Below are positions 1 through 6,610 of a stretch of 45,249 nt of DNA, in pieces. Source of the stretch: an uncultured Clostridia bacterium. Lineage in GTDB: Bacteria; Bacillota; Clostridia; Christensenellales; Borkfalkiaceae. Position numbers and translations under genes: made by a program. The notes beneath the pieces are model-generated. The model searched no databases. It saw nothing but the letters and a program-made list of their open reading frames with translations, and was not told the origin of the DNA. The stretch's first letter is position 1. Every line of letters begins with the position of its first letter. Location of the stretch: NCBI GenBank assembly GCA_944372515.1, contig CALVZM010000065.1, forward strand, positions 1 to 45,249, in the 5' to 3' direction.

Positions 1-244
1 TGTTATAGATATATTCCGCCGCATAGTGGTTCTTGATGACCTTATCCTCGACCACGCCCATCCCCGTCTCTTCGACCGCCATTTTGGCGAGGGGAATGCG
101 CTGATTGTTGGCGGCGAGGGCGGCGGCGCGGAAAATTTCGTCCACCTGCTCCTGCGTGTAGGTGGCAAAGACCGCCTGCGCCGCGCGGACGCGGGCAATG
201 GCCTCTTCCAACCCTTCCATGCTGTCTACGATCTTTTCTTCCAT
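1..244 (-). CDS. adhE: Bifunctional aldehyde-alcohol dehydrogenase AdhE, N-terminal part (cut by window edge)
   Basis: Only the first 81 codons are present; the gene continues past the left edge. The translation closely follows the start of E. coli-type AdhE as I know it, including the segments FRAAALAANNQRIPLAKMAV, ETGMGVVEDKVIKNH and AAEYIYN. AdhE reduces acetyl-CoA to acetaldehyde and then ethanol, oxidising NADH in fermentation; the full protein has an N-terminal aldehyde dehydrogenase and a C-terminal iron alcohol dehydrogenase. The start at 244 is supported by an AAGGAG ribosome binding site about 10 bases upstream (near 255-262). A consensus promoter lies at 321-349. A single-function acetylating aldehyde dehydrogenase cannot be fully excluded from the N-terminus alone, but the match is specific to AdhE. 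Confidence 0.9.
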   Translation of the reverse strand, partial: MEEKIVDSMEGLEEAIARVRAAQAVFATYTQEQVDEIFRAAALAANNQRIPLAKMAVEETGMGVVEDKVIKNHYAAEYIYN

Positions 245-320
245 ATTTGTTATGCTCCTTCGGGGCGGCGCCCCTTGCTTGGTTTTTAAAAAATTTAATT
301 GATATTTTTTTACTGATATT

Positions 321-349
321 ATTTTATCCTTTTCATGCCGAAAAGTCAA
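321..349 (-). promoter_or_regulatory. Sigma-A-type promoter of adhE with a dyad in its spacer
   Basis: On the minus strand TTGACT (344-349) and TAAAAT (321-326) are separated by exactly 17 bp. The spacer holds the dyad CTTTTC-N5-GAAAAG (plus strand 329-345). Almost the same element occurs in the araC promoter at 35382-35410. The transcript would have a leader of about 70 bases before the AdhE start. Confidence 0.75.
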
Positions 350-379
350 TCAAATCGAGGACGAAAGAAAAAAAACATT

Positions 380-440
380 CAAAATGTAAAAATCAAACAT
401 TTTGTTATATTTTTCATACAACATTGTTGAAAAATCACAA
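380..440. promoter_or_regulatory. AT-rich inverted repeats upstream of the adhE promoter, possible operators
   Basis: Three dyads lie 30-90 bp upstream of the adhE -35. They are CAAAATGT (380-387) with ACATTTTG (397-404), a perfect 8-bp repeat; TTGT...ACAA spanning 402-421; and TTGT...ACAA spanning 424-440 (TTGTTGA / TCACAA). The last two resemble the TTGT-N-ACAA ends of Rex operators, and adhE is a known Rex target in Firmicutes. Their lengths (20 and 17 bp) and inner bases do not match the 18-bp Rex consensus well. Binding by Rex is a guess; the repeats themselves are seen. Confidence 0.35.
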
Positions 441-446
441 AACATC

Positions 447-560
447 GGAACGGCGGGCGGGAAAAGCGTTCGGGCGGCGGGAGGGCGGAAACAACGCTTT
501 TGGTACACGGCGGGAGAGTGGCGGGCAGGGAACGCCCCTCTCCGTGCAAACCGCCGTTCC
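447..560. other. Strongly folded GC-rich element, possible structured RNA
   Basis: Three nested pairings suggest a three-way junction. The closing stem is GGAACGGCGG (447-456) with CCGCCGTTCC (551-560), 10 bp perfect. Arm 1 is AAAAGCGTT (462-470) with AACGCTTTT (493-501), 9 bp perfect. Arm 2 is GGAGAG (513-518) with CTCTCC (538-543), extended by CAC/GTG (506-508 and 544-546) and an inner GGCG/CGCC pairing. No good ORF covers it. It lies outside the transcripts predicted from the flanking promoters, so strand and transcription are unknown. I do not recognise a known RNA class. Confidence 0.35.
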
Positions 561-600
561 TTTCCCGTTTACGACTTTTTTGCCTTGCGATGATATCCCC

Positions 601-629
601 TTGACAATTCCGAAAAAACGGAATATACT
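601..629 (+). promoter_or_regulatory. Consensus promoter for the asparaginase gene with operator-like dyad
   Basis: TTGACA (601-606) and TATACT (624-629) are exactly 17 bp apart. The spacer is almost entirely a perfect inverted repeat, ATTCCG (607-612), six A, then CGGAAT (619-624), which overlaps the first base of the -10. A repressor bound there would block RNA polymerase. The regulator is unknown. Confidence 0.8.
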
Positions 630-648
630 GATAATGGCTTTTGTGCCG

Positions 649-710
649 GGTACGTTGACGCAAGATGTACCACCCCGAGCCCTGCTTCACCGCCGGCTCG
701 GGATTTTTTA
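649..710 (+). terminator. Leader hairpins ending in an intrinsic terminator, before the asparaginase start
   Basis: Downstream of the 601-629 promoter a GGTAC...GTACC pairing (about 649-673) is followed by a hairpin CCCGAGCC (674-681) / GGCTCGGG (695-702) and ATTTTTTA. This is a textbook intrinsic terminator, ending about 50 bases before the start codon at 759. It is either an attenuator of the asparaginase gene or the end of a small RNA of about 75 nt starting near 636. Confidence 0.6.
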
Positions 711-758
711 TGACCGAATGTCTTTATCGCACAGTATTATAAATAAGGAGAAGAAAAA

Positions 759-1787
759 ATGAGGAAGATCTGCGTGATCCTGACGGGCGGGACGATCGGG
801 TCCGCCCGCCGCGGCGCTTTCCTGGACACGGACGAAAAAACAGGCGAAACGCTCCCGGAACGATACCGCCGAAAGTACGGAAAGGACACGGCGTTCGACG
901 TCTGCCGCCCGATCGACCGGCTCAGCGAAAACATGACGAAAAAAGACCTGACCACGCTTGCCGACCGCCTGCGGGAAAAGATCGGCGGCGGCTATGACGG
1001 CATCGTCATCACGCACGGCACGGACACTCTCTCCTTTACCGCCCCGCTCTTTTCCCTGCTCTTCTGCGACGTGCGCCTGCCCGTCGTGTTCGTGTCCGCG
1101 CTCTATCCCTTGGAGGACGAACGGAGCAACGGGCTCGACAATTTTGCGGCGGCGGTCGATTTCATCGGCGAAGGGCTGCCGGGCGTATACGTCGCCTTCC
1201 GCAACGCGGGCGATGTGCACGCCAAAATCCACCTTGCTTCCCGCCTCAGCGACTGTGCGCCCGTTTCGGGGGATTTTTCTTCCTTTGGCGGCGTGCCGCT
1301 GGGAGAGATGCGCGATCGCACCTTCCGCCCCTTTGCCGCCCCCTGCAATCCGACGCGGGAAGAACTGCGCCGCGCCCGTCCCGCGAGCGGACTGACGGCA
1401 AAAGGGCTGTGCACGGATATATTGACGATCAAGGCGCATTCCCTGACCGACTATTCCTTCTTCCGCTTTTTTGAACGGAAACCGCGCGCGGCGGTGCTCG
1501 AACTCTATCACAGCGGCACGGTATGCACCGTCGGAGAAAGGGAAAATGCCGCCGAATTTTTGCGTTACTGCCGTAGCGAAGGCGTTCCCGCCGTACTTTC
1601 CCCCGCGCGCCGCGGCGAAAGCGTGTATGCAAGCGCGGCAAAACTCGCTGCGCTTGCCGATATTTTTTACGACGAGAGTTTTCAGATCTCGCGCATCAAG
1701 ACCATGCTCGCATTGGGGCACGGCATGCCCTTGAAAGAGATATCGGAGCGCAATTTTTTCTTTGAAAAGATGCCGCCACGGCAATAA
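759..1787 (+). CDS. Asparaginase / asparaginase-like amidohydrolase
   Basis: A 342-residue protein of the bacterial type I/II asparaginase fold, expected to hydrolyse L-asparagine to aspartate and ammonia. The first active-site motif TGGTIGS carries the nucleophile candidate T12. The second, THGTDT (residues 85-90), supplies T88 and D89. A MT-containing stretch near residue 60 and a lysine in the HAKI segment fit the family. There is no signal peptide, so it should be cytoplasmic, and the length is normal. The start at 759 has an AAGGAG site about 10 bases upstream. It is monocistronic, with its own promoter (601-629), a leader terminator (about 674-710) and a convergent terminator downstream (1879-1917). 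The SALYPLEDERSNG segment differs from well-studied enzymes, so substrate preference is uncertain. Confidence 0.85.
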   Translation: MRKICVILTGGTIGSARRGAFLDTDEKTGETLPERYRRKYGKDTAFDVCRPIDRLSENMTKKDLTTLADRLREKIGGGYDGIVITHGTDTLSFTAPLFSLLFCDVRLPVVFVSALYPLEDERSNGLDNFAAAVDFIGEGLPGVYVAFRNAGDVHAKIHLASRLSDCAPVSGDFSSFGGVPLGEMRDRTFRPFAAPCNPTREELRRARPASGLTAKGLCTDILTIKAHSLTDYSFFRFFERKPRAAVLELYHSGTVCTVGERENAAEFLRYCRSEGVPAVLSPARRGESVYASAAKLAALADIFYDESFQISRIKTMLALGHGMPLKEISERNFFFEKMPPRQ

Positions 1788-1878
1788 AAATTTTTTTACT
1801 TTGTTTTTGCAGAAAAATACGGGCATGCCCCCGTTCTTTTCTGCGGTCTTTCAAAAAAATTTTCTCTTGAAAAATTGC

Positions 1879-1917
1879 AAAAGAGCGACGGGACGACCCG
1901 CCGCTCTTTTGATTTTT
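1879..1917. terminator. Bidirectional terminator between asparaginase and the propeller fragment
   Basis: AAAAGAGCG (1879-1887) pairs with CGCTCTTTT (1902-1910), followed by GATTTTTT on the plus side and an A-rich flank on the other. It separates two convergent genes. Confidence 0.75.
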
Positions 1918-1943
1918 TCGCTCCTTGACGAAAATCCAAACGA

Positions 1944-2780
1944 TCAGAACACGCTCAGATCCACGTCCATATTCCAAAGATAAAGCCCCGCGCCGCTCGA
2001 ACCGCTCCACGCGCAGAACGTCGCATACATCTTTCCGTTGTGGAAAAATACCGCCTGCACGTTATAGTTGCCGTTGTTTATTTTGAGACTGATGCCGTCC
2101 GGGGCGCCTTCGCCCACATACGCGCCGTCCCACGTGTAAATGTCGAAGGGCGCGCTGCCCTGCCCGTTCATGTTGTAAGCGACGTATATATACTTATCGT
2201 CGCCCGTTACCGACGCCGCTTTCATCCCGGAAGGTCCGCGCAATGCGATCCTGTCGCAGATCTTTTCGCCCGACGCATCGAGGATATACAGCCCCTTTGC
2301 GCCGTCGAGAACGGCATACCTGCCCGCCTGTTCGTTCCAACAGGCGCCCTTGACGGTGTTCCCGCCCTCGGTCGCCGCGTCGAAAGGAAGCGACGTTTCG
2401 CGGAGCACGCAGTCCTGCGCAAAGAGAGACAGATCGATCGAATAGACATGATTGCCGAAAACAAAGCAGTAGAGCACGTCATCTTGAATCATCAACTGCG
2501 AATTGTCGCCGCCGTTGCGCACTTCCGCCCCGCTGCCGTCGGTCGGGGAATGCGTGGAGAAGGCAGTGCTGCAAGCGACCACCTTGCACGTTTCGGGATC
2601 GATTTTATAGATCACCGTGCTCTGGTTGTTGCCGATGTTGACGTTGTTTTTGTCAAAGTCCTTGTTGGGATTGTACGCAATATATATGTATTTCCCGTCG
2701 CTGACACCGCCCATGGCATAGCCCTTGTTCACGCCGTCGACGAGCCCGGAAGCGCCCGAACCGGGAGCCGTTGCGCCGGA
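1944..2780 (-). pseudogene. 5'-truncated beta-propeller-like gene
   Basis: The frame is open from 2849 to 1944, but the first codons read through the terminator of the upstream gene (2825-2846) and a second hairpin (2790-2808). The convincing protein sequence starts only near 2780. It shows repeated propeller-like units (GKYIYIAYN, DKYIYVAYN, HNGKMYATF, each with aromatic strands), as in secreted proteins of Firmicutes that carry WD-like or NHL-like repeats. No ATG, GTG or TTG with a ribosome binding site precedes the homologous part, and there is no signal peptide. I read it as the 3' part of a longer exported protein gene whose 5' end was lost. The alternative is a short internal start at the ATG near 2714 giving an incomplete fold. 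Function unknown. Confidence 0.6.
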
Positions 2781-2789
2781 TATAACTAT

Positions 2790-2808
2790 CCGCGTGCATG
2801 GCACGCGG
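2790..2808. repeat. Perfect 8-bp hairpin at the truncation point
   Basis: CCGCGTGC (2790-2797), loop ATG, GCACGCGG (2801-2808). It sits exactly where the propeller fragment starts. It is not followed by a T run on the minus strand, so it is not a clear terminator. Confidence 0.6.
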
Positions 2809-2824
2809 GTTTCAGAACACGAAA

Positions 2825-2846
2825 AAAACGGGCAAGCGCCCGTTTT
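2825..2846 (-). terminator. Intrinsic terminator of the pyridoxal kinase-like gene
   Basis: AAAACGGGC (2825-2833), loop AAGC, GCCCGTTTT (2838-2846), with further A/T flanks. It lies 57 bases after the stop codon of the gene at 2903-3736. Confidence 0.75.
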
Positions 2847-2902
2847 CAAAAGAAAGTAGGATCGATGTATCGCCCCGCCTGCCCGCCGAGGGAAAAACGC
2901 CG

Positions 2903-3736
2903 TCAGCGCAGGCAGTCGGATGCAAAGTCCGCCAATTGCTTTTCAAACTGCACGCCGTATGTGTGCGTGCGGTCGTTGACGGAGATCGCCAGCGCGACGA
3001 ATTCCGCCGCCGCTTTGGCGGAAGAGAACATGTCCTTGCCCGCCAGATATGCCCCCGTGAACACGGAAGCAAAGATATCCCCCGTGCCGTGGAAACGCCC
3101 GTCGAGCAGGGGACGCAGATAGAATTCCGTTTTTCCCGTCGCGGGGTCGTAATGCGCAAAGCCGATCTTCCCCTCTTCTTCCACGCCCGTCAGAACGATG
3201 TGGTATTTTCCCCCCTTCGCCAGCGCGGAAAGCAGGGTGCAGACGCCCGCGCGATCCAAACGATCGGCATAGGGCATGCCCGCGAGGAAACACGCCTCGG
3301 TGATGTTGGGCAGAATGACGTCGGCATGGGAGACATATTCGCGCATGCCGTTTACGTATTCCTCGTCAAAGAGCGGATAGAGCCTGCCGTTGTCGCCGAA
3401 CGCGGGATCGATGATGACGGGCGCGCCCGCCTCAGAAAGTTCGCCGATCGCCCGTTCCACGATGCCGAAATGCTCCTTTTTGCCCAGATAGCCCGTATAG
3501 AACGCCGCAAAGCGGTGCCCGTCTTTTTTCCAACTTTCCAGGGTGTCTTCCATGTTCTGCGCCAGATCCAGAAAGGTGAAATTTTTGAACATGGTATGCT
3601 CGGACAGGATCGCCGTGGGCAGCACGCCCGTTTCCAGCCCGAACGCCGAAAGAATGGGCAGCGCCACCGTCAGCGAACATTGCCCCACGCAGGAGAGATC
3701 CTGCACCGTCAGGATTTTTTTTGCCGTTGTCTTCAT
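2903..3736 (-). CDS. Pyridoxal/pyridoxamine kinase-like protein (PdxY/PdxK type)
   Basis: A 277-residue ribokinase-fold kinase expected to phosphorylate pyridoxal or a related B6 vitamer with ATP in the cytoplasm. The signature GTGDIFAS near the C-terminus carries the catalytic aspartate D220. Other family segments are TVQDLSCVGQCSLTVALPIL at the N-terminus and ADVILPNITEACFL in the middle. The frame extends to 3814, but the start at 3736 is preferred: it has a GAGGAAA site just upstream and begins right before the conserved strand. A TATAAT-like -10 lies about 50 bases upstream. It has no operon partners and ends at the terminator 2825-2846. A role in B6 salvage is likely; hydroxymethylpyrimidine kinase activity is a less likely alternative. 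Confidence 0.85.
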   Translation of the reverse strand: MKTTAKKILTVQDLSCVGQCSLTVALPILSAFGLETGVLPTAILSEHTMFKNFTFLDLAQNMEDTLESWKKDGHRFAAFYTGYLGKKEHFGIVERAIGELSEAGAPVIIDPAFGDNGRLYPLFDEEYVNGMREYVSHADVILPNITEACFLAGMPYADRLDRAGVCTLLSALAKGGKYHIVLTGVEEEGKIGFAHYDPATGKTEFYLRPLLDGRFHGTGDIFASVFTGAYLAGKDMFSSAKAAAEFVALAISVNDRTHTYGVQFEKQLADFASDCLR

Positions 3737-3842
3737 TTTTGTTTCCTCTGCTTTTATAAAATTTGTTTTACATTGGTTATTATAACACTTTTTTGGCATG
3801 ATTAAAATAGCCAATTCAACAAAATTTTATAAGGTCAGATGA

Positions 3843-3881
3843 AAAGGGCGGTCCTCTCTTTTTTTGAGAAGTCCGCCCTTT
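3843..3881 (-). terminator. Terminator downstream of ktrA
   Basis: AAAGGGCGG (3843-3851) pairs with CCGCCCTTT (3873-3881), giving a minus-strand hairpin followed by TTTT. It ends the ktrB-ktrA unit. Confidence 0.75.
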
Positions 3882-3935
3882 GCTTGCGATTTTTCTGCTT
3901 TTTCGTTTTCCGTCCGCTCTTTTTCCCCGCCGACG

Positions 3936-4595
3936 TTATTCGCGGTTCACGTACAGTTCAAAGCGGCTGATCTTGTCGTTGTTGCCAATGACGAGCAGTT
4001 CATCCCCCGCGTGCACCGGTTCGGTGGCTTTGGGAATGTAAAATTCGCCGCCGCGGAAGATGCCGATGATGTTGACGTCGTATTTGTTGCGCGCGTCCAT
4101 GTCGACGAGCGTCTTGTCGGCAAACTTTTCCCCCACCTTCATGCGCACGATTCCGTAACGGGAGGCGATCTGATAGTAATCGGAGATGTTGCGCGACACG
4201 AGGCTGTGCGCGAGCGACACGCCGAAATCCTCTTCGGGAATGACCAGCCTGTCGGCGCCCAGGCGCTCGAAGATGGGCGCATAGGTCTTGTCGGAGAGGC
4301 GGACAATGATCCGCTCCACGCCCAATTCTTTGAGGTTCATGAGCGTCAGGATCGCCGCCTGCAAGTCGTTGCCGATGGCAATGATCCCGTCCGTCATGTT
4401 CTCGGCGCCCAACTCTTTGAGCGCCACCAGGGAAGTGGCGTCGCAGATGGCGCAGCGGGTTACGCTTTCGGAAACCTTGCGCACTTCCTCTTCGTCGACG
4501 TCCACAGCCAGGACTTCCCCTTTCAGCGATTCAATGGTCTTGGCGACCGACTGACCGAACCGCCCCAGACCGACCACGATAAAACTCTTTTTCAT
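3936..4595 (-). CDS. ktrA: Potassium uptake regulatory subunit KtrA (RCK protein)
   Basis: A 219-residue cytosolic protein with an N-terminal RCK_N Rossmann domain (about residues 1-120, nucleotide motif GLGRFGQ and acidic end of strand 2, AVDVDEE) and a C-terminal RCK_C domain (about 135-215). It gates the KtrB membrane channel by binding ATP/ADP and, in Firmicutes, often cyclic di-AMP at the RCK_C domain. Length and domain order are typical of KtrA/KtrC. The start has an AGAGGAA site upstream. It follows ktrB by 54 bases on the same strand, so the two form one transcription unit. Cyclic di-AMP control is family knowledge, not something the sequence proves here. Confidence 0.93.
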   Translation of the reverse strand: MKKSFIVVGLGRFGQSVAKTIESLKGEVLAVDVDEEEVRKVSESVTRCAICDATSLVALKELGAENMTDGIIAIGNDLQAAILTLMNLKELGVERIIVRLSDKTYAPIFERLGADRLVIPEEDFGVSLAHSLVSRNISDYYQIASRYGIVRMKVGEKFADKTLVDMDARNKYDVNIIGIFRGGEFYIPKATEPVHAGDELLVIGNNDKISRFELYVNRE

Positions 4596-4649
4596 GATAC
4601 CGTTCCTCTTTGATATTATCCCTTTTTTTCAAAAAAACTTTCCGATCGA

Positions 4650-5996
4650 TCATCCGACGACGATATTCTCTTCCACATAGCGCACGTCGTCCTCGGATTT
4701 CGAGAAGATCCAACTCTTGTTCATGGCGCTCAGGAAGGTCAGGATGCCCACGCGGCCGACATACATGGTAAAACACAAAATGAGTTTGGATGCGGCGGCG
4801 AGGTGGGGCGTGATGCCCAGAGAGAGCCCCGTCGTGGAGAACGCCGACACCACTTCAAACACGATGTCCGAAACGATGGCGTTTTCCCCTTCCACGCCGG
4901 AAATGGCGATGACGGCGACGAGGATATAGAAAATGCTGAAAATGATGAGCACGAACGCCTTCAAGATGGTCTGCTGGGAAATGCTCTTATAACTGAACGA
5001 GGGGCGCTTGCCGCGGATGAAGGCAAAGATGACGGCGAGGACGACGAAGAAAGTGGTCGTCTTGATGCCGCCGCCCGTCGAGGCGGGGGACGCGCCGACA
5101 TACATGGTGAAGATCAGAAGCGCCTGCACCGTGCCCGGCGTGTTCTCGTACAGCCCCACGTTGTCAAATCCCGCGGTACGCGAGGAGACGACGAGGAAGA
5201 AACATTCGATCAGGGGCACGTTCTGCCCGTCGATGAAATAGAAGAGTTTCAGAAGCAGTCCGCCGCCGAGGACGATGCCGCCCGTAACGATGAAGACGAT
5301 CTTGGAGGAAATCGACAGTTTTTTCCAACTCTTTTTCTTCCAGAGGTCGTCGAGGAAGATGACGCCGATACCGCCGATGACGATGAGCAGCATGGTGTTG
5401 ATCTTGAACACGGCGTTGAGCACGGGCGAGAGTTCGCGCGTAACGGTAACCAGATTGTCCCCCGTACCCAGAACGTCGAACCCCGCGTTGTTATAGGCGG
5501 AAACGGTGTGAAAGACGGCGGCGCGGATGGCAAAACCCGCGTCGTCGTAATGCAGCAGAAAGACGATGCTGTTGATGACCGCCCCGATGAACTGCACGAC
5601 GAAGGAAAAGATGATGATCTTGCGGATGAGGCTCTTGATGTCCGTCATGGTGTCGCGGTTGAGCATCTCCTGCATGATGGTCTGGGTGGAATAAGCCAAT
5701 TTCTTCTGCACGAACAGAATGAAGAAACAGGCGATGGTGAGGATGCTGACGCCGCCGATCTCGATGAGCACCGCCATGACCGCCTGCCCGAAAATGCTGA
5801 GCGTGGTGCCGACGTCGACGACGGAAAGCCCGGTTACGCAGATGGAAGACGTGGACAAAAACAGGGCGTCCACGAAGGAGAGCGTCTTGCCCGCCTGGTG
5901 AGAAACGGGCAGACAAAGCAAACCCGCCCCGATGAGGATCGGCGCGAGAAAACAAAGCATGATGACGATATAGGGTGATATCCTGAATTTTTTCAA
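4650..5996 (-). CDS. ktrB: Potassium channel/transporter subunit KtrB (TrkH family)
   Basis: A 448-residue integral membrane protein with four M1-P-M2 repeats. Filter-loop-like segments are visible as STSSICVTGLSV, SAYNNAGFDVLG, SSRTAGFDNVGL and SAFSTTGLSLG; the central glycine of each lines the K+ pathway. It carries out K+ uptake together with KtrA. Translation appears to start at a TTG (5994-5996) with AGGGGG about 10 bases upstream; no better in-frame start was seen. A consensus promoter lies at 6080-6108. The leader between them contains small hairpins (for example GCGGC/GCCGC and GCCGT/ACGGC) but does not match the cyclic di-AMP riboswitch. Confidence 0.93.
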   Translation of the reverse strand: MKKFRISPYIVIMLCFLAPILIGAGLLCLPVSHQAGKTLSFVDALFLSTSSICVTGLSVVDVGTTLSIFGQAVMAVLIEIGGVSILTIACFFILFVQKKLAYSTQTIMQEMLNRDTMTDIKSLIRKIIIFSFVVQFIGAVINSIVFLLHYDDAGFAIRAAVFHTVSAYNNAGFDVLGTGDNLVTVTRELSPVLNAVFKINTMLLIVIGGIGVIFLDDLWKKKSWKKLSISSKIVFIVTGGIVLGGGLLLKLFYFIDGQNVPLIECFFLVVSSRTAGFDNVGLYENTPGTVQALLIFTMYVGASPASTGGGIKTTTFFVVLAVIFAFIRGKRPSFSYKSISQQTILKAFVLIIFSIFYILVAVIAISGVEGENAIVSDIVFEVVSAFSTTGLSLGITPHLAAASKLILCFTMYVGRVGILTFLSAMNKSWIFSKSEDDVRYVEENIVVG

Positions 5997-6079
5997 ATTA
6001 TGTCTGCCCCCTGCCGTACAAACGGCGTGCGGCTCTTTTTTTGCCGCATCCGGAAATATTTTCCCGGGACCATGGATTT

Positions 6080-6108
6080 ACTATATCATGTTATCCGCCT
6101 TTTGTCAA
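6080..6108 (-). promoter_or_regulatory. Promoter of ktrB-ktrA
   Basis: On the minus strand TTGACA (6103-6108) and TATAGT (6080-6085) are 17 bp apart. This gives a leader of about 75 bases before the TTG start. The rest of 5997-6295 has no gene; a weak -10-like TATACT (about 6240-6245) may serve the plus-strand pair downstream. Confidence 0.75.
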
Positions 6109-6295
6109 CGAAATGAGCAAAAAAATTCGGCATAAAAATTCCGGGCGGAAAAGCCGCGCTTCCGCCGCGCCGATTTCAAAGGCGCAGCCCGGGGCAAAAA
6201 AACGGCACACGTCGGGCGGTTTTTTCCCCGCGCCGTGTTATACTGAACGTGAGCTCAAAAAAAACATCATGCGCATCGAAAAGGATCAATTTGAC

Positions 6296-6610
6296 ATGAA
6301 TACGACCATCATGCAAGGCACCACGCCCGTTTTTTCCTTTACCCTGCCCTTTGAAAGCGCACAGGTGGAAAGTTTTTTTCTCACCTTCCGCCAGGGGAAA
6401 GAAACGGTGATCGAAAAAAAACTGACCGACTGCGAAACAAAGGATTATGAACTGTCGGTAACCCTCTCCCAGGAGGACACTTTTCTTTTACAAAGCCAGA
6501 CGCCCGTGCTCATGCAGGTGCGGATGACGGACAAGAACGGGGCGGCGTTCGCCTCGCCCGTCTTCACGCTGCGGGCGGAACGGGCGCTCAAAGGAGGAAC
6601 CATCGTATGA
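6296..6610 (+). CDS. Small phage-tail-associated protein
   Basis: A 104-residue protein that resembles short proteins encoded just before tail-fibre or baseplate genes in Firmicutes prophages. It has an opening MxxGTTPVFSFTLPF, a beta-rich body, and the pattern L-S-V-T-L-SQEDTF in the middle. This resemblance is from memory, not a search. An earlier in-frame ATG at 6269 lacks a ribosome binding site. The ATG at 6296 has AAAAGGA about 10 bases upstream and is preferred. Its stop overlaps the start of the next gene (ATGA at 6607-6610), so the two are translationally coupled. No head, tail-tube, lysis or integrase genes are nearby. Function unknown; a structural adaptor for the following protein is the best guess. 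Confidence 0.6.
   Translation: MNTTIMQGTTPVFSFTLPFESAQVESFFLTFRQGKETVIEKKLTDCETKDYELSVTLSQEDTFLLQSQTPVLMQVRMTDKNGAAFASPVFTLRAERALKGGTIV

Noticed and set aside
402-440. Firm Rex operator assignment upstream of adhE
   Set aside because: TTGT/ACAA ends are present twice, but spacing and inner bases differ from the Rex consensus, and the sites lie 50-90 bp upstream of the -35 rather than over the promoter.
636-710. Known riboswitch or T-box in the asparaginase leader
   Set aside because: The leader is too short for a T-box. I could not match its bases to fluoride, cyclic di-GMP, guanidine, ZTP or preQ1 motifs. Only the terminator is clear.
5997-6079. Cyclic di-AMP riboswitch in the ktrB leader
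   Set aside because: The leader is only about 75 bases and shows simple small hairpins, without the conserved GGGUAGCGGAGGA-like core of that class.
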